Positions 40,574 through 62,272 of a DNA stretch of 64,000 bases are shown here, in pieces. The notes under the pieces were generated by a model that was not told the DNA's origin, did no database searches, and worked only from the letters and a program-made list of their open reading frames with translations. Every line of letters begins with the position of its first letter. Positions within the stretch are counted from its first letter, which is position 1. Origin of the DNA: Brachycybe producta. Its lineage: Eukaryota > Arthropoda > Diplopoda > Playtdesmida > Andrognathidae. The stretch covers positions 1,666,376-1,730,375 of the forward strand of contig JAUPFP010000044.1 of NCBI GenBank assembly GCA_036925085.1. The letters are read 5' to 3'. The position numbers and the translations under genes were made by a program.

Positions 40574-41225
40574 GTACTCACTGTTCTAAATAACAATGGT
40601 GTTTTTTCTATTGTGTTTTCACAATAAAAGTGCATTTGTTTGTTACTGGATGGCGCTGAGGTATGTGTACACAATTGCCTCTATAGCCGTGCAAATTTCT
40701 CAGAATATTGAGAAATAGAAATCTAAAAATCAATATAAACATGGTATAAACAATAACATAATCAGATAAAGTAATTATGTAGTATGTCGTTAATTTCAGG
40801 TATTTGTTTTATAATCAAATTATGCAATGTGTCAAAACATTTGTGCAACATTTATTATTTATCTTCTAATATTGAAAAGCAAATTTTATCACCTCATTTA
40901 GAATTTTTTTCTCATATCTAACTGTTAGAACACATTTCATAATTTCAATTTAATTAAGAAAAAAATAGTTATATTCAAACTTCTTAAAGTTGCTGAAATT
41001 TGATCACCAACACTGTAACAATAATTATTATAATAAACGTATTGAAGAGCTATTTGGAAATTATGTAATATTTTTTCCACCATATTATATGAAGCCATAA
41101 AATGTTTATATAAAAAGCCTTTTTGATCCATTTAAAGCTCACAGAAACCACGAAAAAAGTTATATCTATGCCTAAGCTTGGATTAGCCCTACCACAATCG
41201 TGAGTGGTCATTTTGTATTAACTAG

Positions 41226-41505
41226 TAAGGGTTCGGATTTTTATGCAATATCAAGCAAATGTTTCTCAATTTGTGGCCCAAGTGCTAAATCATCCTTAAA
41301 GCAACTGTAATTAGGTTTTTTCTAATAAAAAAGGCTGGTTAGGGGCAGGATGCCTGGTGATTATCAATTGTCAACCACAGAGTTCTAGCCTCTAACCAGC
41401 ATTTGTTTGATTGAAAAAATCCATAATTGTTGGTACTTCACAAATGGCCTTTAGGACACAGATTGACAAACATTTGCTTGTTATTGCATAAAAATCCGAG
41501 CCTTA
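41226..41505. mobile_element. Family E element (copy 5)
   Basis: TAAGGGTTCGGATTTTTATG and GCATAAAAATCCGAGCCTTA inverted ends, with internal CTTCACAAATGGC-type pairing. Confidence 0.8.
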
Positions 41506-41529
41506 ATTATATATTAGCCTCCTCTACTG

Positions 41530-41850
41530 TTTTATTAAAAGCTGATTTTCGAAATCCGATTATTAAAGAGAAACTAGAAAGTGTTTAGAAACTAGAAAGG
41601 TAGCTCAATCACATTAGATTGTTTTCATGTCTGACATCTTTCAAAGTAAACTTTTTATAGACAAAAATTCACAAAAAAATATCATATGCTTAAAGTTGGA
41701 TCCTTGTCATCAAACTAACATTAAAAAGTTTTATTTTGAAAGATTTCAATTTTCAACATGAAAATACCCTTAAGTTATTGAACTAGCCTTTTTGTTTCTG
41801 AAGTTTCTGAAACACTTTTATGTTTCTCTTAATTTTAGAACAGGCAGTTA
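41530..41850. repeat. Fold-back family D copy, hit by MITE A
   Basis: AGAAACTAGAAAGGTAGCTC on the left and a diverged right arm ending TTTCTCTTAATTTTAGA, where MITE A copy 3 is inserted. Confidence 0.65.
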
Positions 41851-42045
41851 GAAATAGGAGAGAACTTCAGTTGGCTCCGACCTTGTTATGACGACCGGCA
41901 ACTTCTAATTGGTTGGTTATGTAGTCTGACGTCACATGCTCCGCTCTTTTCAACGTCAAACCACACAACAAACCAATTAGAAGTTGCCGGTCGTCATAAC
42001 AAGGGCGGAGCCAACTGAAGTTCTCCCCTATTTCTAACTGCCTGT
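41840..42045. mobile_element. Palindromic MITE, family A (copy 3)
   Basis: 206-bp palindrome, ACAGGCAGTTAGAAATAGG to CCTATTTCTAACTGCCTGT. ATTTTAGA is repeated on both sides (8 bp). TGACGTCA is at 41927-41934. Its arms carry TTCAGTTGGCTCC and AACAAGGGCGGAGCC, variants shared with copy 2, so these two form a subfamily. Confidence 0.9.
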
Positions 42046-42899
42046 ATTTTAGAGGGCTAGGAGGACAAAAACAAGATAAATATTTATAAAAAAAACCACC
42101 AATATGTATGAAACTCTGGGTTAGTATGTGACAAACAAACCAAATTTCAAGATAAATATTGGCTAAGAAAGTAGCATCTTCTTTGATGCAAAAAAAATTG
42201 CAAGGACAACAAGTCTTAAAAATAATGTCAATCACCTCAAAACATAAATCTTCCCAAACTACAATGAAAAATTAAGGGAAAAAAATTGTTTTTCTCATTT
42301 TTGTCCTTCTCAAGGATAACAATACATATAATATAACAAAAGAAAACTTGAAAATAGTTTAAACAAACTTTTAGTTGCTAACCAAAGTATTTTTTTAAAT
42401 GTACACCTAACTAACTTAACTTGTAACAACTTTCATGTTTTCTAAATTCTATTTTTCAAGTGGGTTATCTTTATTAACCATTATTACATAAACAAGTTGA
42501 ATCCAGTGCCAAATGGGTCTTCTATGGAAATTTATTGTAACAGCTGACCTCAACTTTTAATAATTATTGTTAAATGTCTTTCACTAATGACCACTTTCAT
42601 AATGTACATTATTATGTGTACTGTGTGTCTGTGTGTGGAGACACACATTTTCAACAGTTCATTATTGGCCTATTAAGTTTGCTAATCATTTAAATAACAA
42701 CAACAAAGATTCCTGTATTTATTTGTTTCAAATTTCACTTTCTTTTGTTGTTTTAAAACAAAAATAACCAATAATATGTTATAGGTACACATTCAAGAAA
42801 AAAAAAAATTAAATTATATAAATTAACTTGAACTCTCTAAACAGGGTTCCAACATAGAAAAATCCTGTTCAAGGCTTTAAACTTACAATTTAAGATATT

Positions 42900-43640
42900 T
42901 TAGGAACAGCTAATCTTGTATTACTAAGGTCATACAAATATACTAGAATGGTGGTCGAATCCCTAAATACTAAATATATTTTAAGAGTTGATATCTTTCA
43001 AAATAAACTTTTTTCTAAACAATAAATTGAATAAAAAATATTGTCTACTTAAAAGTTGTGTTTTACTAAAACTCACATAAAAAGCTTATTTTGAAAAATA
43101 TTAAAATATCAACATCTACTCTTCTAGTTTCTAAAACAAATTCAAGTTTCTCTTCATTGTTTGAAACCTCAAAGACAGAATAATCACAGTTCGCGATTCG
43201 TTTAGATTTTAAAACCGTCTTAATAGTTTTTTATGCTGACGACATCTTTCAAAATAAACTTTTTATGAACAAAAATTAAAACCTTCAAACTAAGTAATTT
43301 TCCAAATCACATAAAAATACTTATTTTAAAAGATAACAACATGAAAATACCGTTAAAAGATTGTCCTACCCTTCTAGTTTCTAATACTGTCTTATGCTGA
43401 CGACATTTTTTTAAAAAATAAACTTTTTATTAACAAAAATTAAAAAAAATGTCAACTACTTAAAGGTAAGTAATTTTCAAGATTTTAGAAGATATCAACA
43501 TGAAATTACTCTTTAAGTAATTGAGCTACCCTTCTAGTTCTAAAACAAATTTAATTTTTCTCTTCATTTTGCACCTCAAAAACGGAATAATCAAGAGTTC
43601 GAGAGGCCACGTTTACACATTTAAAACCCACCACCTTTAA
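42900..43640. repeat. Fold-back family D cluster
   Basis: At least three partial copies in series. Right arms CTACTCTTCTAGTTTCTAAA, CTACCCTTCTAGTTTC and GCTACCCTTCTAGTTC occur, with TTCAAAATAAAC/GTTTATT blocks between them. Confidence 0.65.
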
Positions 43641-44011
43641 ATTCAAGTGCGAAATTTTTTTTGTTGTTGTTGTCCTTTCTTAAATTCTGGCCTCTTTTAA
43701 ATTTTACAATTTAATAATTTCCAACCTGACATTCGTAAGAAGAAAATCAAAGTTAAGAGAACGGTGGTAACATTATCATCCTGGGGCGTCTCATCCAATA
43801 AATAATAATTATTCACAAATAACTGTTTTGTAGGTGAAGTTTCTAGTAAATAATTTATGGACGACAAAAAAAGAGAGAGAGAGAGAGAAATATACCTTCT
43901 ACCCATGACCAAAGTTACTTATTGGTCAAAAGTGAAGCTCTGACGTCAGAATCAACTTTTTTTTTTTGGTAAAACAAACCCCCTGTTATCTCCTCCCATT
44001 TACCTGAATGG

Positions 44012-44018
44012 TATAAAA
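44012..44018 (+). promoter_or_regulatory. TATA box of the hexosaminidase gene
   Basis: TATAAAA in the context GGTATAAAAAGACAGG, about 155 bases before the start codon. Transcription would start near 44040-44045, leaving a 5' UTR of roughly 130 bases. Distance and lack of repeats support the call, but no start-site data are available. Confidence 0.65.
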
Positions 44019-44170
44019 AGACAGGTAAAAAAAAAAAGAAATGCATTGAACTTATTACTGAAGTGCAACAACAGTTAGTCAATTTTTAGTTAGAAGAGAG
44101 ATTAATCTATCTATTGTTATCTACCTATATTAACACACCTACTTTTTATTAATTACAATACAAATTAACA

Positions 44171-53757
<9,587 letters not shown>

Positions 53758-53893
53758 TAAAAATTGGTGAATTTTTTGTGATATTTTTTTTTTTTTAATT
53801 TTTTAATGACTTCTTTTCATTATATAGTTTCAATAGTGTTTTAAATGTGTATTTTGATGATTATGAATTATGACTGGCATTTAAGGCTATGAA

Positions 53894-53899
53894 AATAAA
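53894..53899 (+). terminator. Polyadenylation signal of the hexosaminidase gene
   Basis: AATAAA, 137 bases after the stop codon, in GAAAATAAATAATTCTTG. A second AATAAA-like run follows about 18 bases later. This gives a 3' UTR of about 160 bases. Confidence 0.7.
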
Positions 53900-56800
53900 T
53901 AATTCTTGTAATAAAAATACTGCTACATGTAGTAAAACACAAAAATTTGACCTAAAGCCTAATAAAATCTTTCTTTAGTTTCAGATCATAATTTAAATGT
54001 TAAAATTGTTATTTATACAAAGTGTGTTAAAATGACTCAAATTGAGATGATGCATAAAAGTTAATTCATTTCTTTTTTTTTTTGGGGTGTTTCTAAAATG
54101 TTATAAACCAATAAACGTCCACCAGCACATTAAATAAAACCCGAAACACTCATTTCTGTCTGGCTTCAATTTTAAAACTGTCAGATTATAATAATAACCT
54201 CTTTCGATCCACCTACAGAAAATTACCTATGTAATTATTTCACCAACACACACAAAAAGCCAGGTAAACCCTTTTAAAAATAGTACTAGTATTTATTCGC
54301 CAAGGTTATCAAGTCCATAAATATATTTTGTACAATTCCAGCATATTTCAAGGTCAAATGTTGTACAATTACTTTAGAAAAGAAGAAAGAAAAAAAAGTA
54401 GGGCTAGTTTTTCTCATCGCTCCCCTCTCACTGAGGCTTTCTATTCATTTGTAAAGCCTTTTACCTGTCGTCTAACCTACTTCCACATTGTTGGTCAGTC
54501 AGGTACAACTGTTTTTTTTTTTTTCTTGGACCAATTCAACTTTTTGTATCATCACAATTATTATGTGCTGTTTTGTGTGACTCATAGTCTCTGGAAGTCT
54601 CATTGTTACATCATTAAGAAAATCCTCCTTTTGGGTTTATTTGTTTTTTTCTGATGCATCATCATCATCATCATATATCCTAGTAGTGGTTTATCTCTCA
54701 AAAAGCAAACAGGAATTACACAATTCAGGTATTTTTCTCACCCTCAAACATGTGATTCTTACTATGCATCATCCTTAAATGGATTACTTTTGAAATCTGT
54801 TTATAATCCACAAACTTTGTACCGATAGTAACTTTTTTTAAAGGTGTGTTTATAGGTACTGACTTGCATTAGTGTTGCAGTGCACAAACATCCAATTAAA
54901 CTTTTTGTAAAGGGTGACTAGCACTCCTTGGAATGGTTGATATGCTACACATTTGGCAAATAGGGGTTCCCCACATAAAAATCTCTGTTTTTTTTACTTT
55001 AGCATTTTTAAATATATGGTTGAAATTCAAGTGACAAGTTTTCTTCTTGAATTTATTCTTTAGAGTTGAATACTTAATGATTGCTAAGTCAAAGCAAGTA
55101 CTAAACTCACCAACTTTTACATGAAACTTCCTTACACAAGTAAATAAGTTTAGCATTAGCTTTGACTTAACAATCATTACAAATACGACCCTAAACAATT
55201 GAACCTTATAACCCTAACCTAAACCGTTTCATTGAGTATTTCTACTGTGGCACCTTGTTCTGAGGGTTTGAGTTGCAGCTCAAGGGTGAAGTTTTATTTC
55301 TTGATTTTGGATCTTTGTACACATGGAGCTGTTAATATGCATTACTTAAGTTTTTTTGAAATATTAGCAAATATTCTGGTTTTTTGTTGTTTTAAATTGT
55401 CTTGAATTGCAAAAAGGCAGTAATGTAACATAAAAACTGAGCTTTAATGAATATTATTGAATTATGTATGTGTGAACCTTGTTCAGAATACTCACGTTTT
55501 TAAAAAGTTTTTTTTTAAAGTGATGTGTGATTATTTTAAACTAAAAGTCTTGAATGTCTTGAAAAGTTAATTGTAAAAATTAACTACCACTTTTTGCACA
55601 ACATTTCATTTCAAGTGCACACTTTAGCAGTACTTTAGCTACCATTTACTCTTAAGGCTCAAATTCAAGAATGAAACTTGACACTTGAACTTCAAATATG
55701 AATCTTTATTGAACAGAATTGCAACATAAAATATAAGCTTTATATTGAATTATTATTGAACTATGTGTGATCCCATCTTAGAATTATCCTAATTTTAAAT
55801 ACAAGTGGCAAGTTTTCTTCTTTGAACTTTTTGCCTGAAATTTTTTTTTTTGAGAAACCACTTTAACTGTCTTCATTCATATAGTACTCATACATTTTCA
55901 AGAGTAGTGACCCTGACTGTATTTTCGTTCGACTTTTTTTTTTGTTATACAATTTCTGTATCCATTTTGTGTCTACAATTGTGTATTTTTCATTCTTGAA
56001 AAAAATGCAGTAGAAAAAAAAAATATACCAAAAATAATTTCAATAGAAACAAAAATAATGTGATATCACTGATATATATATACTACTTAAATGTGAAATT
56101 GTTTAATACCATGGCTACAGAAATATTTATAATGTAATATAACAAAAGATTTTTTAGTTCAAAAGACAAAATCTATTGAGTTAGAAGAGTAGAAGAAGAA
56201 AAAAAATTTATAATGGCTGAAAATAACTTGGCATACTGTATATTACACACATAAGACATCTTTTTCTCATGTGTTTTTCTCCCCCTATGTGATATAATTT
56301 CATAATATTGGACTGTTCCCTTTTATATTACAATCGAAAATAAAAGAGAGGAGAAAAAAATTTCACAGTAAAGAGAAGAGAACATCAGCCATTAGCCAAA
56401 GTGGCACGGCTTTAGCATTGAATCTTATCTATATGTAGTAAATACACACAGTGATATTACCAATTTAGCTTTTTTTATTTTATTTTTGATGAACAACTTA
56501 ACTGCAACCAAAAAGAAAAAAGGAAATGACGTTTTAACATTTTTTTTTTTTTGGAAACTTAAAAGACAATTTAAAAACTCATTTAAACAATTAAATAACA
56601 TCAAGAAACACACAGAGAGAGAAAGGGGGAAAGTGCAGATAGAAAATCTTTCTTATCTTTTTTATTTAAATATATTTAAATATCTCGTGTGTATAAATTA
56701 TTATTTAATACATATTCATAATTTTTGTCATTTTAAAATAATATACCAACAAGGATAATGCGACTTTTGGCATTTTCGGATTTGTAGCTACTTTTGTTCT

Positions 56801-57565
56801 AACAACAACAGCAGTAGGAGCAGCAAAATCATTAGCTTATTTTGCTTGCAACAGTGCCACAACCAACACCAACAGCATCATTAGCTTATTTTGCATCAGT
56901 GTTACAAGCTACACCAACACTCAGTGCCACCACTACCACCACCACCACCACACACTGTCACAAAATTCACCAATCTCTCTCCTTTGAGAGTGAGTGCTTT
57001 TTGCTCTACTACTTACTACTACTACTACTGCTTTCATGATCTTTTATCTGTGCTTAATATCTGTATTGAGCAGCATCATCATCATCATAACCAGTAGTAA
57101 CTAGTATGTAACTTATAATAAGAAATCAAGGTGGTCAAAACAGTTAATAAGAAAAACAAAAAAATTAACAAATTGCTTCAGTGTGTGTGTCTATGTGTGG
57201 AAGTGTCCAAAGTATATATATTTTATATTGGAGAAAAAAAAGTGGTTTAAAAAAAAGTGTCGCCCAATTTTTTTTTGTGGTGTTTTTTTTTTTTTTAAAT
57301 AATTTTTGGTGAAAAAAAAATATTTGTTTGTTTGTTTGGTTGATGTGACATCAGTTATTCATTTATGCGTCTAGGATTTTGTTGTTGTTGTGTGGAAACT
57401 CAGGTAATAATAATTATTATTATCATAAATAAAAATGGGAGCTAAAACAAAAGAAACGTTGTTTGTACGTTTCTTCTTCTACTTCTATTTTTCTTATTAT
57501 TATTTTTTCTTCACGCTATTTTTTCTTCTTCTTTTTTGTTATTTTATTGCGGTGACTTCTTGCAG
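53900..57565. other. Intergenic or untranslated region, few transposons
   Basis: Mostly unique AT-rich DNA with H-type fragments (55020, 55245, 55650-55810), CAT and CCA runs, and a local partial duplication at 56825-56930 (two copies of ATCATTAGCTTATTTTGC). Compared with the rest of the window there are no A-G elements. It could be a UTR or regulatory region of a neighbouring gene, but nothing proves this. Confidence 0.45.
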
Positions 57566-57601
57566 CTAAAGGCTAGAAGAGCCAAAGCCAACTCTCTTGC
57601 G
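57566..57601 (+). CDS. Candidate 36-nt microexon of an unidentified gene
   Basis: A roughly 100-base pyrimidine-rich tract leads to TTCTTGCAG, followed by 36 bases and GTAAGA. Only one of three frames is open, and it is phase 0: LKARRAKANSLA. The TGC just before the acceptor resembles the motif of vertebrate neural microexons, though that rule is not tested here. The minus strand also offers a short open frame with a stop and AATAAA below it, so the strand is not certain. No flanking exon was found in the window and I do not recognise the peptide. Confidence 0.25.
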
Positions 57602-58080
57602 GTAAGAAAAATAAAAAAAACATAACTTAAATGAAAATTTTATAACTTTTAGCTTTCCCCCCTCTTTCTCTCTCTCTACCTATATATTTCTCTAGAGACT
57701 AGAAAAATAAAAAATGTGCAACTTTTACAAATAAAAAGTTGTAGTTTTTGCTAAGAATATAATAAATATAATCAATAACATTGAACTTGTGATCTCTAGT
57801 TTTTAAGCATTCTATATCTATATATATATAGTAGAAATGTTTGGTGTTTTCTTTCTCTCTAAACATTTATTTCTCATCATTATTATAATTATGATGATGA
57901 TAATAATGATATTAATTACTTGAAACCCAATACCTTTCTAAATGTATCATTTTACAAATGTTGGGGGTCTCTCTCTCTACATGAAATAAATATACAAAGT
58001 GTGCTCAAAATTGGAATATTTGTTTTGTAAATATCACTAATTGTGAAGGTTTTTCTCTTTCTTCTTCTGTATTTCAAGAA

Positions 58081-58110
58081 AGCAATTTAAGGTGGCTTTA
58101 TAGAGATTTA
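58081..58110. repeat. Family C left-end fragment
   Basis: TTTAAGGTGGCTTTATAGAG then ATTTATTTTTAAC resembles the C terminus, with no matching right end nearby. Confidence 0.45.
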
Positions 58111-58189
58111 TTTTTAACATCTTAACATCTTGAAAATGAAATTGAAAATATTAGAGAAAATTAAAAGAATAAATTAGTAACTTAATCAT

Positions 58190-58410
58190 TGGAAAGAGAG
58201 AGAGAGAGAGAGATAAAGAGAGAGAGATAGACAGAGAGAGAGAGATACAGAGAGAGAGAGATACAGAGATCGAGACAGAGAGATAGAGAGAGAGAGAGAG
58301 AAAGACAAAGACAAAGAAGAGATAGTGAAAGAGAGATAGAGAAAGGGATAGAGGTAGAGATAGAGAAAGAGATAGAGAAAGAGATAGAGAAAGGGAGAGA
58401 GACAGAGCTC
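58190..58410. repeat. GA-rich microsatellite tract
   Basis: GAGA, GATA and GACA units for about 220 bases. The serine/leucine-rich minus-strand frames here come only from the repeat. Confidence 0.97.
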
Positions 58411-58697
58411 TAGAGAGATTATCGTGTTGAAATGAAACAAACTTCTTATTGTCAAGTTTCAAAATGAGCAATTTTTCACTTTTTTTAAAAAAAAACTTTA
58501 AGATATATGATTATTTCTTAAAATGTATAATCTATTAGTTTGTAAAAACGCTTTCAATTTCTTTTTAACGTTGTTTATGAAATTGCAGATTAATCAGAAT
58601 TCTATTTTCTTTGCATATTTTATCAAGCTCTGCATATATTTTAATAATATTAATAAAATCGTCAACTTTGTGGTTAGACCTATACTATTTTGTTTTA

Positions 58698-59034
58698 TTA
58701 AGAGGGCATCATAGAAAAATACTTGTGTAAATGCAAGGTAGATGGCGCCTGCAACCTCCATAAGGTGGCAAACTACACTCGTCGCCAATATAATGCAGCC
58801 TTTTTAGATATAAAAACGTCCAAAACAACCTTAATTATCAGCACGTGGACAAACTTACCCCAGAACATAATATAAGTGCAGAAGAGAGCACGTGTAGAAT
58901 TAAAAAGTTTGCCACGTGCAAAAAAGGGAAGGTGAGTCAAGAGTTGAAGGGTGTCAGTAGATTTCTATGGGAGGAGGGCTAGTGGCGCCATCTAATACTA
59001 CACGCACAAAATAAATTATCTACTTGCATTCTTA
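58698..59034 (-). repeat. Interspersed element L (copy 2, reversed)
   Basis: Reverse complement of 49062-49434: AGGTAGATGGCGCC, AAGTTTGCCACGTGC and CTAGTGGCGCCATCTAATAC. It ends CTACTTGCATTCTTAA. Confidence 0.75.
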
Positions 59035-59099
59035 ACTCTTGCAGTTTTAGATTTTTCTAATGAAATTATATTAACTTAATAATTTCATATTTATTATTA

Positions 59100-59237
59100 T
59101 ATTTAAGCTGCACCAGAACACGTTGCAATATTGTTATTTGGTTTTCATATCTTTGGGTTTTGACAATGCATTTCACACATGCTGCAATTGGATTCATGTC
59201 CCTCTGCCACAGGCGTTCTGTTCAAATTCAAATTTCT
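59100..59237 (+). repeat. Interspersed repeat M (copy 4)
   Basis: TATCTTTGGGTTTTGACAAT and CCCTCTGCCACAGGCGTTCT, closest to copy 1 at 10785. Confidence 0.6.
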
Positions 59238-60069
59238 ACACAATTTAGAATTGCCATTTTTCAAGCATATTTTATTGAATTTTTTTTTACCAAATTTGTT
59301 TTTTCTAATTTTTTAATAGTATTTTTATTAAGAATTATTGTATCCATTTTCGTTGTTGACTAACACACACACCAGAAAGAACGTCACCACATTCTTTTAA
59401 AAGTGGAAATTGGTTGATAAGTTTGCTTATCATTGAATAAATGCACCCACAATGCACTTTTTACAACCAAGTACTAAATTGATGTATTTTTTAAAAAATG
59501 ATTAAGCTTTTACTTTACTAGTTAGACCTTGTTTTTTGTGGCTTATCGTTTATTCATGATATTCATCCGCCTTAATGAGGCCTACAACTGGCTTATTTTC
59601 AAGAACAAAAAAAAAACTTCATTGCTAAACATGAAGACAAGATTAGAATTAATATTTATTTTTCTATAATCAATAATCAAATGTTAAAAAAAATTACTGA
59701 AAAACGTGAAAGCTTGAAAATAGGACAAACAACACACATTTGGTTTGTTAGGTCAAATTCGTTGACCCAACAACCGCCACAACAAAAAAAAAAAAAATCA
59801 AAAAACACCTTTTCTTTCTTCTTTAAAAAAGTTCCTTCCTTTCTTTATTAATTTTTTTTTACCTTGCCCTACATTTTGGTGAAATATTGACTCATACTAC
59901 TTACCAGGATCTGACAAATTTTTGCCAAATTTCTTAAGTTGTGTGTGAAATTACCCCCGCAATAAAATAATAACTAACTAAGGCCAAAAGTTTACATAAA
60001 ACGCATAATAACGGTTTGCGCACACTAGGACACCATAATTATGAGCGAAATATGTATAATAATAATTAA
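59238..60069. other. AT-rich intergenic sequence
   Basis: No gene or recognised repeat was seen. A and T homopolymers are common. Confidence 0.5.
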
Positions 60070-60630
60070 TTTAAAGTGGCTGAATAGATATTTATTTTGT
60101 TTTTATCCCCTCGAATGGTGCGCCTGCGAGGCTATTTGTGCTCTATAGGAGAAAAGGGGGGGGGTCTCTTCGCCCCATCTGTGGGATTTGAGAAAATTTG
60201 TATTTTTCAAGCGAACGTTTTTCAGAAGAAACACTAAGAAGAAATTCAAATTGTTTTGGAAACTAGAATAGTTGGTGATAATGCTAAAAGTTTTTTTTTT
60301 CGTGATGATATCTTTCAAAATGAACTTTTTATGACAGTTTGAAAAACGGGAAAATAGTTTTTAATGAAATGTTAATGAAATAAACCTAAAAAACCGGGTC
60401 ATTTTCCAAAGTAAACTATAAAATTGTTTATTTTTCAAGATATATTGCCATGAAAAAACTTAACATAATCTTTTACCATTCTAGTTTTGATTTTTTTTCG
60501 TAATGTTGTTTCTAAAAAAACGTTTGCTTGACGTTTTTGCGTCCAAACTTTACAAAAATAAAACTTCTCTGGAGCATAGCATTAGCCAGAGGGGGGGGGG
60601 GGGAACCAAACATCTATTCAGCCACCTTAA
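60070..60630. mobile_element. Fold-back family C (copy 5)
   Basis: ATTTAAAGTGGCTGAATAGAT to CATCTATTCAGCCACCTTAA, the longest C copy (about 560 bp). Arms pair through TTTTGGAAACTAGAATAGTT and the diverged right block. A G-run at about 60590 replaces the GGCGCCATCC block seen elsewhere. Confidence 0.8.
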
Positions 60631-61059
60631 TCCAAAATAAAAAAAATACATAAAAACACAAATTGTGTACAATCTTTAAAAATCTGCATAAAACCGCATA
60701 ATTTTTCATAAATTATGGTTACTATTGGTTCAGGTTTTGCACGTTTACAAGGCATCAATATCGTTGATTGTGAATTTGTGATATTTTCAAAAGAAAATAG
60801 TGAATTTAAAAAGTATCGAATTTTATGTAGAACCAACCCCCTGTACATGAAAACCAATAATGGAATGATGGGAATTCAACAATCTACCTAAAAAAAAACT
60901 AAATAAAACCCATCAAAATGCCTTTAAAAATCGATGTCGGTATATAAATGGCTTTAAAAAAAAACAAATAAACACGTGTTCAAACTGAAAAAAAATATCG
61001 ATAATACCACAAAGTCACCTCATGTTGCAATTAGGCTTACATGCTGGTATATTTGTCAA

Positions 61060-61140
61060 TAATCTCCTGTGGCTCAGTGGGTTTTGTAGAACATAGAGGG
61101 TTCCGGGGGCGAATCGTGGGCTCGTCGAGCACGATTGTTT
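61060..61140 (+). repeat. Possible tRNA-derived SINE head
   Basis: TGGCTCAGTGG matches the pol III A box, and GGTTCCGGGGGCGAATC about 35 bases on is a disrupted B box. No tRNA fold can be completed, so at best it is a decayed SINE or tRNA relic. Confidence 0.3.
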
Positions 61141-61424
61141 GTGTTGTCATATGATTTGACTTATTTATAAACCGATTGGATTTGTGAATTCAATTCAATT
61201 GGCTAGTCAAAATGGGACAATCCATTTCGCTGACTTTCCATGACCATCCTTGGTTCATTTCAATGACCAATTGCAATTATATATTTTTTTACTTTTGTAT
61301 AACTTAGTGATATTCCCGTTTCGAACTAAGGATGTGTAACCACACCACAGTTATTACCTTGCAAGCCAAGAGATTTTGTCACAAAAATCTGTTACGTAGG
61401 CTTGAAAACCTTTCCACCTTTGTG

Positions 61425-61820
61425 GATGACAGTCCTCCATTCTGGAAGAAATGTCCTCCGACCAGGACCGTCCTCCACGAAGGCAAACATGTCCCTCCCC
61501 ACAATAAATTGTATAAAAACTTAAATACGTTCGTGGAGGATGGATGGTCTTGGCCACAGGCAATTAGAAATCGGGACAAAAGGAAGTTGGCTCCGCCCTT
61601 TTTATGACGACCGGCTACTTCTAATTGGTTTGTTGTGTGGTTCGACGTTCAAAAGGGGCGGAGCATGTGACGTCAGACTACATAACCAACCAATTAGAAG
61701 TAGCCGGTCGTCATAAAAAGGGCGGAGCCAACTTCTTTTTGTCCCGATTTCTAATTGCCTGTGTCTTGGCCGGAGGACAGTTCTTCCGAATGGAGGACTG
61801 TCCTCCATGATGAGCGTCAA
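61425..61820. repeat. Inverted GTCCTCCA repeat hosting MITE A copy 5
   Basis: GACAGTCCTCCATTCTGGA on the left and GGAGGACTGTCCTCCATGA on the right lie around the A insertion. Short GGACNGTCCTCC motifs repeat in both arms. Confidence 0.55.
61558..61763. mobile_element. Palindromic MITE, family A (copy 5)
   Basis: About 206 bp between ACAGGCAATTAGAAATCGGG and CCCGATTTCTAATTGCCTGT, flanked by the perfect 9-bp repeat GTCTTGGCC on both sides. TGACGTCA is at 61668-61675. The least diverged copy, hence probably the youngest. Confidence 0.93.
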
Positions 61821-61894
61821 CAAATGTTATTTAAATTTTATGCATTTGATGTCGCTCTCGCCAGTTGCAGTACAAATTTTAATATTTTTTTTAC

Positions 61895-62272
61895 TAGGAA
61901 TGGGACATTCGAATCCTTGAATCTCGGGAATCTTGAAAAATATTCGAGATTCAAAAACCTCGAATCTTCCCTCTTTGTCTTTTGAATCTTAACTTAAAAA
62001 AATTGTTAAAAACTTAGGTAATATTAGTTTTGACGTCCAATAAAAGCGTTCACTAATAAAAAAGACGGCGATTATTGCAATTTCGGTGTTGTACCCGGAT
62101 CACCAATATCACCTTGTGGCCTGACCCTGAGTGTCACACTTGTTTTTTTTATTATTAATAATTTAATATTTAATATTATTTCATTTATTTTTATCTTCTT
62201 AATGAATAATATAGGATTCTTATATGAAGAATTCGAGGGATTCGAGAAAATATAGGATTTGTCCCACCTCTA
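61895..62272. mobile_element. hAT-like MITE, family G (copy 3)
   Basis: TAGGAATGGGACATTCGAAT to GATTTGTCCCACCTCTA, with the shared interior TTGCAATTTCGGTGTTGTAC. Confidence 0.75.

Larger units (their letters stand above)
34655..44170. other. Divergent intergenic region between Wnt4 and the hexosaminidase gene
   Basis: The first 1.3 kb (34655-36000) has fewer interspersed repeats than the introns and should hold the Wnt4 promoter and 5' UTR; no TATA box near the ATG is convincing. After that come D (36130-36770, 38075-38415, 41530-41850, 42900-43640), C (37167), G (38986), a tandem dimer (39715), the telomere-like element (40161), E (41226) and A (41840). The last 150 bases are the hexosaminidase promoter. 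Confidence 0.7.

Noticed and set aside
58151-58471. Minus-strand Ser/Leu-rich frames of up to 106 codons
   Set aside because: Produced by the GA-rich tract; no codon bias or domain.
61332-61823. Overlapping frames on both strands
   Set aside because: They lie in the GTCCTCCA repeat and in palindromic MITE A, where both strands stay open by symmetry.
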